Below are positions 29,924-38,732 of a DNA stretch of 64,000 nucleotides, piece by piece (position 1 is the stretch's first letter; every line of letters starts with the position of its first letter). The translations under genes were made by a program, and so were the position numbers. Origin of the DNA: Micrococcaceae bacterium Sec5.8 (GTDB lineage Bacteria; Actinomycetota; Actinomycetes; Actinomycetales; Micrococcaceae); the NCBI GenBank assembly GCA_039636775.1, contig CP143429.1, positions 1 to 64,000 on the forward strand, read 5' to 3'. A model generated the notes under the pieces. The model searched no databases, was not told where the DNA came from, and saw only the letters and a list, made by a program, of their open reading frames with translations.

Positions 29924-30628
29924 TCAGGGAGACGCCCGTTGCTGCCGCGACGCGCCGAAACCGGCAACCAGAGCATCGAGTCCCAGCTCAAACGCGACGT
30001 CGGCCTGGTTCGGGTAACCCTGGGCGGCCAGGCGCGCCACGGCCGCCGTGAAGTGCGGCGTCGATGCCGCCATGCGTCCGGAGTCGAAGATGTCCGCCGG
30101 AGCGGTGACGTCATAGGCCGACCCGAAGATGAAGGATTCCAGGGCCACGATCGAGGAGATAATCCGCTCCTGCGGGAAGCCGGCCCGGCTGAACCCGGCA
30201 CTGACGGCCTCGTACATGGCGAGCGTTTTGGGTGCGTCCGTCACCGGGAGTACGGCGATGACGGGGATTAGAGGCGTGTGCTTGGAGAACACGTCGCGGT
30301 AGCTCCAAGCCCAGCCGCGCACGGCCCGCTCCCACGGTTCGGCCTCGAAGGCTGACACGTCAACGAGTGAGGTCAGGTGGTCCTGGACCAAAACCAGGAC
30401 GTCCCGCTTGGACGAGACGTGGTTATACAGAGCTGACGGCGCCACGTTGAGGGTGCGCGCCAGTGCGGCCATGGTGAACCCGTCGTAGCCGCTTCTTCTG
30501 ATGAGTTGCAGCGCCGCGGCGGTGATGCCGTCCTGATCAAGGACGGCGGCGGCAGGCCGGCCCGCCCGGCGGCGCGGTATGGCGTCCTGACGGTGCGGAT
30601 CCGCGGGGGCGGTGGTGGATGCCGGCAT
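29924..30628 (-). CDS. TetR-family transcriptional regulator
   Basis: A 234-residue repressor-type protein. The helix-turn-helix (about 28-75) reads ITAAALQLIRRSGYDGFTM then ALARTLNVAPSALYNHVSSK. The C-terminal ligand domain resembles the TetR_C group. It diverges from the amine oxidase operon, with the palindrome at 30740-30758 between them, so it probably controls that operon with an amine or its oxidation product as ligand. ATG at 30628 has GAGAGG seven bases upstream. The frame extends to 30661 without a site. Confidence 0.9.
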   Translation of the reverse strand: MPASTTAPADPHRQDAIPRRRAGRPAAAVLDQDGITAAALQLIRRSGYDGFTMAALARTLNVAPSALYNHVSSKRDVLVLVQDHLTSLVDVSAFEAEPWERAVRGWAWSYRDVFSKHTPLIPVIAVLPVTDAPKTLAMYEAVSAGFSRAGFPQERIISSIVALESFIFGSAYDVTAPADIFDSGRMAASTPHFTAAVARLAAQGYPNQADVAFELGLDALVAGFGASRQQRASP

Positions 30629-30739
30629 TTCTGACCTCTCGTGTCTTCGGGGTTCTCCCATTCTGCCTCTACTTTACGGACGGAACTTTTCCGGCTTTGA
30701 ACTCTTCCCTGCAACGCACAAAGGGTCTATAGTCAACGT

Positions 30740-30758
30740 AAATGAACGGCATTCATTT
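30740..30758. promoter_or_regulatory. Probable TetR operator
   Basis: An inverted repeat AAATGAA-CGGCA-TTCATTT with perfect 7-bp arms lies in the spacer between the TetR gene and the amine oxidase, 38 bp before the oxidase ATG. Assignment to the adjacent TetR regulator is by position. Confidence 0.65.
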
Positions 30759-30796
30759 AGTGGGCCGCATCACTTCGCGGACACGGAAAGGACAAC

Positions 30797-32194
30797 ATGC
30801 TGGAACTTGACCGCGACGTCGTCATCGTCGGAGCAGGGCCTGCCGGACTGACCGCAGCCCGGGAATTGCGGAGGGCCGGCCTGAGCGTGGCCGTCCTGGA
30901 GGCCCGCGACCGTGTTGGCGGCCGCACGTGGACCGATACGGTTGACGGCGCCATGCTGGAAATCGGCGGCCAGTGGGTCTCCCCGGACCAGACCGAACTG
31001 CTGGCGCTCCTCGACGAGCTCGGCCTGCAGACCTATTCCCGCTACCGCGACGGCAACTCCGTCTACATCGGGTCCGACGGCAAACGCAGCCTCTACACGG
31101 GCGACACCTTCCCGGTCAGCGAAACCACCGCCGCCGAAATGGACAAGCTCACCGCCCTGCTGGACTCCCTCGCCGCCGAGATCGGCCCCACCGAACCGTG
31201 GGCCCATCCCAAGGCCCGCGAGCTGGACACCATCTCCTTCCATCACTGGTTGCGGGAAAACTCCACCGATGAAGAGGCCTGCAACAACATCGGCCTTTTC
31301 ATCGCCGGCGGAATGCTCACCAAGCCGGCCCACGCCTTCTCTGCTCTGCAGGCGGTGCTGATGGCAGCCTCCGCAGGATCATTCAGCCACCTCACCGACG
31401 AGGACTTTATTCTCGACAAGCGCGTGGTCGGCGGAATGCAGAAGGTCTCTGAACTGCTGGCCGCGGACCTGGGCGGGGATGTTGTTCTGGACAGCCCCGT
31501 GCGCACTATCAACTGGGGGCCTGCCCCCGGCGGAGAACACGGGGAGCGCGTGACCGCCGTTTCAGAACGCGCCACCGTGAACGCGCGTTTTGTCATCATG
31601 GCCGTGCCACCCAACCTGTACTCCCGGGTCTCTTTCAACCCGCCGCTGCCGCGCCGCCAGCACCAGATGCACCAGCACCAGTCGCTGGGCCTGGTCATCA
31701 AGGTCCACGCCGTCTACAGCACCCCGTTCTGGCGCGAAGACGGCCTCTCCGGAACCTGCTTCGGAGCCGGCGCGCTGGTCCAGGAGGTCTATGACAACAC
31801 CAACCACGAGGACCCCCGGGGCACGCTGGTCGGTTTCGTCTCGGACGAAAAGGCCGATGCCATGTTCGAGCTCAACAGCGGGGAACGCCGCCGGGCCATC
31901 CTCGAATCCATTGCCGGATTCCTGGGCGACAAAGCGCTCCAGCCGGAGGTCTACTACGAGTCGGACTGGGGGTCGGAGGAGTGGACCCGCGGCGCGTACG
32001 CCTCCAGCTATGACCTGGGCGGATTGCACCGCTACGGAAAGGACCAGCACGCACCGGTCGGGCCGATCTACTGGTCATCCTCTGATCTTGCAGCCGAGGG
32101 GTACCAGCACGTCGATGGTGCCATCCGGATGGGCCGCCACACCGCCGCCCGGATCGTCGCTGCGGCAGACCGCACCGCCGTGGTTTCCCATTAG
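30797..32194 (+). CDS. FAD-dependent amine oxidase, putrescine oxidase-like
   Basis: Flavin monoamine oxidase of 465 residues. The N-terminal FAD-binding fold reads VVIVGAGPAGLTAARELRRA, followed by VLEARDRVGGRTWT and the second FAD motif EIGGQWVSP. The C-terminal DGAIRMGRHTAARI closes the FAD site. It oxidises an amine to an aldehyde with release of ammonia and hydrogen peroxide. Putrescine is the favoured substrate given the resemblance to actinobacterial putrescine oxidases and the amino acid/polyamine permease two genes on. AAAGGA precedes the ATG. First gene of a three-gene operon. Confidence 0.9.
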   Translation: MLELDRDVVIVGAGPAGLTAARELRRAGLSVAVLEARDRVGGRTWTDTVDGAMLEIGGQWVSPDQTELLALLDELGLQTYSRYRDGNSVYIGSDGKRSLYTGDTFPVSETTAAEMDKLTALLDSLAAEIGPTEPWAHPKARELDTISFHHWLRENSTDEEACNNIGLFIAGGMLTKPAHAFSALQAVLMAASAGSFSHLTDEDFILDKRVVGGMQKVSELLAADLGGDVVLDSPVRTINWGPAPGGEHGERVTAVSERATVNARFVIMAVPPNLYSRVSFNPPLPRRQHQMHQHQSLGLVIKVHAVYSTPFWREDGLSGTCFGAGALVQEVYDNTNHEDPRGTLVGFVSDEKADAMFELNSGERRRAILESIAGFLGDKALQPEVYYESDWGSEEWTRGAYASSYDLGGLHRYGKDQHAPVGPIYWSSSDLAAEGYQHVDGAIRMGRHTAARIVAAADRTAVVSH

Positions 32195-32243
32195 CCCCTC
32201 GCTTCGCCCAAAACCGCTTAACAGTCCAGAAAGGACCGGCCAG

Positions 32244-33158
32244 ATGCGTTACGTAGTGGGGTATTCCGCCAATGACAGAGGCCGCGACGCCGTCAGTCTG
32301 GCCGTAGCACTGGCCCGTGGCCGCGGTGCCAGCCTGGATCTGGTGCTGGTGGTGCCGGAAGTCCAACAGTTTGCAGCGGCCCATGCGCCCAAAGCCGGTT
32401 TCGAGAACCTTCTCCACGAGCAGGCACGCGAATGGCTCAATGAAGCCCTTGCCCTCGTCCCGGATGACGTGCCGGCGCAGGCGCATATCCGGACCGGCGA
32501 CTCCGATGCCCACGCGCTGATCGAGGCAGCGGAGGAATTTGGGGCGGACATCCTGGTTATCGGGGCAACCAACGCGGGGCTTTTCAAGCGCTTCACCATC
32601 GGTTCGGTAGCCAGCTCACTGCTGCACGCGTCCACCGTCCCGGTGGCACTGGCGCCCCATGGCTACCACCGCACGGAGGCGTTGACCCGGATCAGTTGCG
32701 GACTCGGCACCCGGGCCGGAGCCGGGAAGCTGCTGGACTTCGCGATCGGTATGGCGGCGAACCGGGGAATTCCATTGCGGGTCGTCTCACTGCTCGCGCT
32801 CGACGGCGGTGATACCTCCGGCGCGGCGGACTCCGCCCGCGAGTACGCGGAAAAGACTGTTGCCGCAGCCGCCCCGGTCAGTCCGTCGGGAGCCCCGCTC
32901 GTGGCGGAGACGGACGTCGTCGTGGCCCAGGGCCGGGCGGTCGAGGAGGCCGTGGATGACCTCCGTTGGGAAGACGGCGAGGTGCTGGTGATCGGATCAA
33001 GCCGGCTGGCCCACGGCCGCTCCATATTCCTTGGCAGCACCGCCAACCGGATCCTGCGGGCCCTGCCGGTGCCCATGCTTGTGGTCCCCAGCGGCTACGA
33101 ACTCAAGGACCAGAACCCGGAAACCTCGAATCTAACCTCCCGAGAGGCACGCCAATGA
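32244..33158 (+). CDS. Tandem universal stress protein
   Basis: A 304-residue protein made of two UspA domains (about 1-145 and 150-295). Nucleotide-binding style motifs are ILVIGATNAGLFKRFTIGS in the first and VLVIGSSR...FLGSTANRIL in the second. It has no signal peptide, so it is cytosolic. The position between an amine oxidase and an amino acid/polyamine permease suggests a role tied to peroxide or permease regulation, which is inference. AGAAAGGA precedes the ATG. The stop overlaps the permease ATG (ATGA, 33155-33158). Confidence 0.9.
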   Translation: MRYVVGYSANDRGRDAVSLAVALARGRGASLDLVLVVPEVQQFAAAHAPKAGFENLLHEQAREWLNEALALVPDDVPAQAHIRTGDSDAHALIEAAEEFGADILVIGATNAGLFKRFTIGSVASSLLHASTVPVALAPHGYHRTEALTRISCGLGTRAGAGKLLDFAIGMAANRGIPLRVVSLLALDGGDTSGAADSAREYAEKTVAAAAPVSPSGAPLVAETDVVVAQGRAVEEAVDDLRWEDGEVLVIGSSRLAHGRSIFLGSTANRILRALPVPMLVVPSGYELKDQNPETSNLTSREARQ

Positions 33159-34678
33159 GCACCGAACACGCGACGTCCAAGGCCTCGCACGACACCCAAG
33201 CAGGACTCAGCGCCAAAGGTTTGAAAGCCGGATCGATCGGGCTGATCGGCGCCGTCGTCATCGGTGTGTCCTGTATCGCCCCGGCCTATACGCTGACCGC
33301 GGCCCTCGGCCCCACCGTCGCCGAAGTCGGGGTCCAGCTGCCGGCCATCTTCCTTGTGGGCTTCGTCCCGATGCTCCTGGTCGCGTTCGGCTACCGGGAA
33401 CTGAACAACGCCATGCCCGACGCCGGAACCTCTTTCACGTGGGCCTCGCGTGCCTTCGGTCCGTGGATCGGCTGGATGGGCGGCTGGGGGTTGATCGCCG
33501 CGACCATCATCGTGCTCTCCAACCTCGCAGCCGTTGCGGTCGATTTCTTCTATCTCATGCTTGCCCAGCTGTTCGGCAACCCCGAACTGGCTGACCTGAC
33601 GCTTAACCTGCCGCTGAACATTGCCACCACACTGGTCTTCATTGCGCTGGCCTGCTGGATCTCCTACCGCGGCATGGAAACCACGAAGGGCGTCCAATAC
33701 GTGCTGGTCGCGTTCCAGCTCCTCGTGCTCGGCTGGTTCGCCGTCGCCGCCTTCAGCCATGTCGCCAACGGATCAGCCTTTGACGCCACCGCGATCACCC
33801 CCGACTGGTTCAACCCGTTTGCGGTCGGTTCCTTCTCCGCCTTCGCAGCCGGCGTTTCCCTCTCCATCTTCATTTACTGGGGCTGGGACGTCACCCTGAC
33901 CATGAACGAGGAAACCCGCAACCCGGAGAAGACCCCGGGCCGCGCGGCCACCGTCACCGTGCTGGTCATCGTGATCATTTACATGACAGTGGCCCTGGCC
34001 ACGCTCTCGTTTGCGGGCATCGGTCAGGAAGGCCTGGGGGCCGGAAACCCGGAAAACCAGGGCAGCATCTTCGCCGTCCTCGCCGGGCCGGTCATGGGTC
34101 CGTTCGCCATCCTGATGTCCCTGTCCATTCTGAGCAGCTCGGCCGCCTCCTTGCAGTCGACGTTCGTCTCACCGGCGCGGACGCTGCTGGCGATGGGCCA
34201 TTACAAGGCGCTGCCGGCGAAATTCGGCCGGATCAGCCCCACGTTCAAGTCCCCGAGCTATGCCACCGTGGCTGCGGCGATCGCCGCCGCAGCCTTCTAC
34301 GTCATTACCCGGACCACCTCCGAAAACGCGTTGTGGGACACCATCACCGCTCTGGGCATGATGATCTGCTTCTACTACGGCATCACCGCCCTGGCCTGTG
34401 TCTGGTTCTTCCGAAGCGAGGCCTTCAAGGGGGCGCATGCGTTCTTCTTCAAGTTCCTTTCTCCGCTCCTGGGCGGCGTCATTCTGCTGGTGATGTTCGT
34501 CAAGACGGCCTATGACTCCATGGATCCGGCGTACGGGTCCGGTTCCTCCGTTGGCGGCATCGGCCTCGTGTTCATTCTCGGCATGGGCGTGATTCTGCTG
34601 GGTGTGGTAATCATGCTGGTCATGGCGAAAATCCGCCCGGAGTTCTTCAGGGGCAAGGTTTTGCGCCAGGGATATTAA
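33155..34678 (+). CDS. APC-family amino acid/polyamine permease
   Basis: A 507-residue membrane transporter with about 12 helices. The first helix carries the APC motif GLIGAVVIGVSCIAPAYT, and helix 3 carries FTWASRAFGPWIGWMGGW. Translationally coupled to the universal stress protein, it is likely the uptake system for the amine degraded by the oxidase. The C-terminus is short and basic (KIRPEFFRGKVLRQGY). Confidence 0.92.
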   Translation: MSTEHATSKASHDTQAGLSAKGLKAGSIGLIGAVVIGVSCIAPAYTLTAALGPTVAEVGVQLPAIFLVGFVPMLLVAFGYRELNNAMPDAGTSFTWASRAFGPWIGWMGGWGLIAATIIVLSNLAAVAVDFFYLMLAQLFGNPELADLTLNLPLNIATTLVFIALACWISYRGMETTKGVQYVLVAFQLLVLGWFAVAAFSHVANGSAFDATAITPDWFNPFAVGSFSAFAAGVSLSIFIYWGWDVTLTMNEETRNPEKTPGRAATVTVLVIVIIYMTVALATLSFAGIGQEGLGAGNPENQGSIFAVLAGPVMGPFAILMSLSILSSSAASLQSTFVSPARTLLAMGHYKALPAKFGRISPTFKSPSYATVAAAIAAAAFYVITRTTSENALWDTITALGMMICFYYGITALACVWFFRSEAFKGAHAFFFKFLSPLLGGVILLVMFVKTAYDSMDPAYGSGSSVGGIGLVFILGMGVILLGVVIMLVMAKIRPEFFRGKVLRQGY

Positions 34679-34800
34679 GCCCGGGCAGCAGCGCGCCGGG
34701 AGGGTCCTTCTTCCGGCAGCCATTGGAAAGCAAGCACACTTACCAATAGGCTGGCGGGAGGGGGACTTTCCCCCGTTCGGAACCAAAACGAGGTGACAGT

Positions 34801-35283
34801 ATGTCGGACGCAGAAAACATCAGCAAAGTTACGGGCATCATCAACGATTCGCGGATCGGAATGTTCACTACCGTCAACGAGGAAGGTGCTTTGGTCAGCC
34901 GGCCGTTGGCGGTCCAGGACGTCAAGGACGACGGCGACATGTGGTTCTTCACCTCTGCCAGCACCTCGCAGGTGGCCCACGTCCGGTCCCACCCGGGGGT
35001 TAATGTCTCGTTCGGCAAGGGCACGGAATGGGTTTCCGTGGCCGGAACGGCAGAGATCGTCACGGACCGCGCAAAGATCCACGAGCTCTGGAACCAGATG
35101 GTCGAGGCCTGGTTCCCGGACGGTCCGGATACCCCGGAAGTGGTGCTGCTGCGCGTCGATTCGGACTCCGCCGAATACTGGACCAGCCCGGGCGGAACGG
35201 CCGCGACAGTGCTGCAGTGGGTCAAATCCAAGGTCACCAACAGCCGAATGAGCGTGGGCGAAAGCGGCACTGTGTCGCTGTAG
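34801..35283 (+). CDS. Pyridoxamine 5'-phosphate oxidase family protein (general stress protein type)
   Basis: A 160-residue split-barrel flavin-binding fold protein. RIGMFTTVNEEGALVSRPLAVQ and MWFFTSASTSQVAHVRSHPG match the general-stress Pyridox_oxidase-like group (GSP26). These bind FMN, F420 or FAD, and the reaction here is unknown. The ribosome-binding GAGG precedes the ATG at a usual distance. It stands alone between the permease and a minus-strand reductase. Confidence 0.87.
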   Translation: MSDAENISKVTGIINDSRIGMFTTVNEEGALVSRPLAVQDVKDDGDMWFFTSASTSQVAHVRSHPGVNVSFGKGTEWVSVAGTAEIVTDRAKIHELWNQMVEAWFPDGPDTPEVVLLRVDSDSAEYWTSPGGTAATVLQWVKSKVTNSRMSVGESGTVSL

Positions 35284-35346
35284 CCGGCTGGCACGGCGGG
35301 CCGGCGGTGCGTCCGCAGGTCCGCCGACGCTGTCTACCGGCGCCGT

Positions 35347-35985
35347 CTAGTCGAGAATCTTGAGTCCGGTGCCCCAGTTGAAGGACTCGTAGGCGGAATT
35401 GGTCTGCAGCGCCATGACCAGGAGCTGGAAGCCTTCCAGCTCACGGGAGTGCCGCAGGCCACCGACCCGCAGCGGCCGGAGCCCCCCGGCCGCTGCAAAC
35501 GATGCGACGCGGTTGGCCGCGTCCTCGGAGTCCGAGGCGATGAACACATCCAGCGGCATCCCGCCTGCCGTTCCCGCCGCCAGCGGTCCGGCGAAGGTCG
35601 TGTTGAAGGCTTTGACGACGTCGGCCCCAGGCAGCAGGGCTGCGATCTCCTCGGCGGCAGAGGTCCCCGGCCCGACAGTGAGGGAATCGAAAGTGTCCAT
35701 GTTGATCGGGTTGCTGATGTCCACGACCGTTTTGCCGCTGAGGGTGTCGCCGAAGTGCGTGGCCACCTCCTGGGCTGCCCCGAAGTAAAGGGCGAGCACC
35801 ACGATGTCTCCCTCCGGGATCTCACCAAGTCCCCCAGCGGAAGTGCCGGAGCCGAGCTCCGCGGCCAGCTTGGCCGCGTGTTCCGGCGCCCGGTCCAGGA
35901 TCTGGAGCGATCGTCCCCCCGCCACGGCGCGGAGACCAAGTGCGCGTGCCATATTGCCGCTGCCGATAATGGTGATGTCTGTCAT
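35347..35985 (-). CDS. NADP/F420-dependent oxidoreductase family protein
   Basis: A 212-residue Rossmann protein (MTDITIIGSGNMARALGLRA) of the NADPH-dependent F420 reductase (Npd/Fno) family. It carries DIVVLALYFGAAQEV, VVDISNPI and VVKAFNTTF at expected places. The family transfers hydride between NADPH and F420 or reduces small substrates. True F420 use is not proven here. The gene is monocistronic. Confidence 0.85.
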   Translation of the reverse strand: MTDITIIGSGNMARALGLRAVAGGRSLQILDRAPEHAAKLAAELGSGTSAGGLGEIPEGDIVVLALYFGAAQEVATHFGDTLSGKTVVDISNPINMDTFDSLTVGPGTSAAEEIAALLPGADVVKAFNTTFAGPLAAGTAGGMPLDVFIASDSEDAANRVASFAAAGGLRPLRVGGLRHSRELEGFQLLVMALQTNSAYESFNWGTGLKILD

Positions 35986-36043
35986 GGCGCTTCCTTTTCG
36001 GCGGGGGATGGACTGCAGGGACCAGGGCCGTGCGGGCGGGGCG

Positions 36044-36667
36044 TCAACTGAGCGCGGCGTCCGCTGCCGGAAACCCCACGGACCGGGCCGGGGAATTCAG
36101 CGGAACTCCGGCGGACCGTTCGGCGTCGGCGAGGGCCTGTTCCAGACGGGCGACAGCCGGGGCGTAGTCGGCACCGCCACGCAGCAACTCTGCCGCCTTC
36201 ATCGCACGGATCAAGGCGGCGGTCTCCGGCAGCCGCGGGTCACTCATGGCGGGGAAGTCAATGCAGTGCGCGGGGTCGAGTTCGTATCGCTGCCACCGGG
36301 CCAGTGCGCTGCGGTGCCGGGCTGCCGCGACCTCGTTGCCGGCAGCCGTTTCGCGGGACAGCCGCCGGGCCTCCCGGTTCCTGAACGCCCTGGGAGTCCA
36401 CACGTAGGAGGCCGCGGCCGCGGCGGAAGCAAGAACACCGAGCAACAGCCCGGCCCACGGCGCCGCCAGGGCGGGCAGAATCACGGCCGGTGCAACAATG
36501 GCGAGCCCGGCGAAACCGTCCCAAAAGACGGCGTCCGGCAGGCCGTCGTCGGCCACCAGATGCTTCCGGACCAGGTAGACCGAGGCGGCCGCGGCGCACA
36601 CCACCGTGAGAGCCAGGGCAACCAGTTGCCAGAGCGCGAACGGGTCGGGTACAAACAGGGACGTCAT
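36044..36667 (-). CDS. Hypothetical membrane protein
   Basis: I do not recognise this 207-residue protein. Three hydrophobic segments lie at about 12-33, 48-65 and 68-86, followed by a hydrophilic helical domain from residue 90 with an Arg/Glu-rich stretch (FRNREARRLSRETAAG) and HCIDFPAMSD. The tail resembles proteins annotated as actinobacterial membrane-anchored helical proteins, but no function can be assigned. It has good coding character and an ATG start. Confidence 0.7.
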   Translation of the reverse strand: MTSLFVPDPFALWQLVALALTVVCAAAASVYLVRKHLVADDGLPDAVFWDGFAGLAIVAPAVILPALAAPWAGLLLGVLASAAAAASYVWTPRAFRNREARRLSRETAAGNEVAAARHRSALARWQRYELDPAHCIDFPAMSDPRLPETAALIRAMKAAELLRGGADYAPAVARLEQALADAERSAGVPLNSPARSVGFPAADAALS

Positions 36668-37036
36668 ACCAACACCTTCCAGGGACCCGGCCCGATGCGG
36701 GCGCGGCTCCTGATTCCATTGGAATCCATTGGAGGCGGCCCGTCAATGGTCCGGGAACGTCCGGGGAGCCTCCCGGGAAAAGTCCGGTGCACACGGCACG
36801 ACGGCGGTCTTCGATGACGGGTGCGGGAACTTCGTTCAGCTCCATCAGGACTGAGCCGTTCCCGTCCTCGGGCCGGCGCGCCATCCTGGGCGGGTTCGAT
36901 ATGGGCATCGTCGAGAGGGTGCCCGTCGAGGCCTCGCCGTTCCGATGGTGCCGTGCCGTTTAGACGATTCGCAGCGTCGAGTGTGCACGGAACCGGCGAA
37001 ACGGCCGCAGTCTGCGGGCGGTGGAGGTTGCCCCGG
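36668..37036. other. Intergenic region without a recognisable gene
   Basis: About 370 bp with no supported CDS. A short direct repeat CCATTGGA-AT-CCATTGGA lies near 36717-36734. The open frames crossing it have no family resemblance. Confidence 0.4.
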
Positions 37037-37441
37037 CTACTCGGCCGTCGCGCGTGCCTTCTTGGCGTCCTTCTTCACGGCCTCATCCTTGACCCGCTGG
37101 GCGTCCGCGCGGACGGCGGCGTGGGTGGAGCGTTCGGCGACCAGCCATGCCGGCGGAGCCTGCAGCAGCGCGGTGATTTCCGCCGTCGTCAGCGCTTCCT
37201 CGACGCCGCCGCGGGCCAGGCCGCTGATGGAGACATTGAGTTTCTGGGCGACCACCGGGCGGGGGTGCGGGCCGCTGCGGCGCAGTTCCGCGAGCCACTC
37301 CGGCGGGTTGGCCTGGAGCTCGGCGAAATCGGCGCGGCTGATGACCGAATCCTGGAACTCCTGGGGTGTTGCGGGCAGGTAGATGCCAAGCTTCTTGGCA
37401 ACGGTGGCCGGCTTCATGGACTGGGAGTTTGCAGAGGTCAT
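37037..37441 (-). CDS. DUF5997 family protein
   Basis: A 134-residue conserved actinobacterial protein. It begins SMKPATVAKKLGIYLPATP and continues with QDSVISRADFAELQANPPEWLAELRRSGPHPR, PVVAQKLNVSISGLARGG and a Lys/Ala-rich tail. The function is unknown. The repeating Pro-Pro-x-Trp-Leu pattern (NPPEWLAEL, APPAWLVAE) suggests two related halves. It is divergent from the LysR-substrate-domain gene, a pairing often seen in Actinobacteria. Confidence 0.82.
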   Translation of the reverse strand: MTSANSQSMKPATVAKKLGIYLPATPQEFQDSVISRADFAELQANPPEWLAELRRSGPHPRPVVAQKLNVSISGLARGGVEEALTTAEITALLQAPPAWLVAERSTHAAVRADAQRVKDEAVKKDAKKARATAE

Positions 37442-37519
37442 GCTTCAAGGGTATCCGGCCAGCGGCTTACCGGGCACCGGGACTGAGCTCTCCGCCAGCC
37501 CTGACGGTACTGTAAACAT

Positions 37520-38272
37520 GTGTCCGCAGCAGAAGAAGCACCCCAGCCCCCCGCCGGAACCACCGATATCCCGGCCGAAGCAGCCGTCCGAGAGTTGTGT
37601 TTCGCCTACGTCGCCGGCGTGACCCCGGGCAAGTGGACCCGGCGCTGGGAAGAGCGGATGCCCGATGTTCCGCTGCGTTCCTTTATGTCCGACGACGGCG
37701 CCCAGCTCGCCGTGCTGCGCGACGGTTCCGCCGACCTGAGTTTTGTCCGGCTTCCCGTGGAGCGCCAGGGCTTGAGCATCATTGCCCTGTACGAGGAGCA
37801 GCCCGTGGTAGTGGCGCCCAAGGGGCACGAGATCTCCGTGTTCGAGGAGGTGGACCTTGCCGACCTCGCCAAGGAGTCGTTCCTGGACGTGGTTGAACTC
37901 GGCGGCCCGGAAATGGCCCTGCAGGTGGTTGCCACCGGGGCCGGTCTGGTCATCCTGCCGATGTCCGTGGCACGCCACTTTAACGTCAAGGACACGGTGG
38001 CGCGAAAGCTCACGGGGGCGCCCACTACCGAGATCGCTTTGGCGTGGCCCAGCGACACCACGGATGAGGTCATCGAGGAGTTCATCGGGATCGTCCGCGG
38101 CCGCACCGCAGCAAGCTCCCGCCAGCCCTCGGCGCAGCAGGAAAAGCCTAAGAAAGAACCGAAGCCCGACCGGCGCGGCCCGGCCGTCAAGAAGCCGAAA
38201 GTGGCGCAGCGCTACGCCCCGAACCCGGACAAGGGCCGTGGCAAGGGCTCCCGGAAAAAGGGTAAACGCTAG
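37520..38272 (+). CDS. LysR substrate-binding-domain protein without HTH
   Basis: A 250-residue protein. Residues 25-195 form a type 2 periplasmic-binding fold as in LysR effector domains (LRDGSADLSFVRLPVE, VVVAPKGHEIS, GAGLVILPMSVARHF). The usual N-terminal helix-turn-helix is missing. The C-terminal 50 residues are very basic (KKEPKPDRRGPAVKKPKV, GKGSRKKGKR) and could bind nucleic acid. No signal peptide is present. The GTG start at 37520 lacks a clear ribosome-binding site, so a leaderless message is possible. Confidence 0.82.
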   Translation: MSAAEEAPQPPAGTTDIPAEAAVRELCFAYVAGVTPGKWTRRWEERMPDVPLRSFMSDDGAQLAVLRDGSADLSFVRLPVERQGLSIIALYEEQPVVVAPKGHEISVFEEVDLADLAKESFLDVVELGGPEMALQVVATGAGLVILPMSVARHFNVKDTVARKLTGAPTTEIALAWPSDTTDEVIEEFIGIVRGRTAASSRQPSAQQEKPKKEPKPDRRGPAVKKPKVAQRYAPNPDKGRGKGSRKKGKR

Positions 38273-38302
38273 CGGAATGCCCTCGAAAATCGCCCGCTGC
38301 GT

Positions 38303-38638
38303 CTAATGGGCGCAGGCGTCCCGGAGGGCCTTGACGGAATCGGCCGGAGCCTGGTCGCCGGAATCGGCAATCTGGCGCAACGGGGTGGTGATCTCGGCGG
38401 GAACGCCGGCGGACTCCGCGCCGGCGACCAGGCCGCCGAGCACGTCCTTGTCCTGCACGCTGACCAGGCCGTCCTCCACGAGAGCGCACGCCTGCTTCTT
38501 GACCTCACTGCCGGCGGCCGTTGCAACTTGGGAAGCGCCATCGCTGACGGCCTTGTTTGCGGCGTCCTGCACCTGCCCGCAGCCCGTCAGCGCGATCATG
38601 AGGGTGGCGGCGGACAGGGTGGCGAGCCGAAGTTTCAT
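38303..38638 (-). CDS. Small lipoprotein
   Basis: A 111-residue protein with a lipoprotein signal peptide: basic KLRL, hydrophobic core, lipobox LTGC with Cys20 as the lipidated residue. The mature part is small, helical, and has two further cysteines (QACALVEDGL, LRDACAH) that could form a disulphide. The function is unknown. It diverges from the LacI remnant. Confidence 0.8.
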   Translation of the reverse strand: MKLRLATLSAATLMIALTGCGQVQDAANKAVSDGASQVATAAGSEVKKQACALVEDGLVSVQDKDVLGGLVAGAESAGVPAEITTPLRQIADSGDQAPADSVKALRDACAH

Positions 38639-38732
38639 GCATCAACCCTAGCCGGGGTTCCTGAAGGTTGGCCGGAAACCTGCAGGAAACGTTGCCGGTC
38701 TAAGCTGGCAACACTGCGGCGCCGCCAGGCCC

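Noticed and set aside
36258..36908. A 216-codon minus-strand frame spanning the spacer before the 36044 gene
   Set aside because: Its second half overlaps the membrane protein gene in another frame and lacks a recognisable domain. Only the first 40 codons look protein-like.
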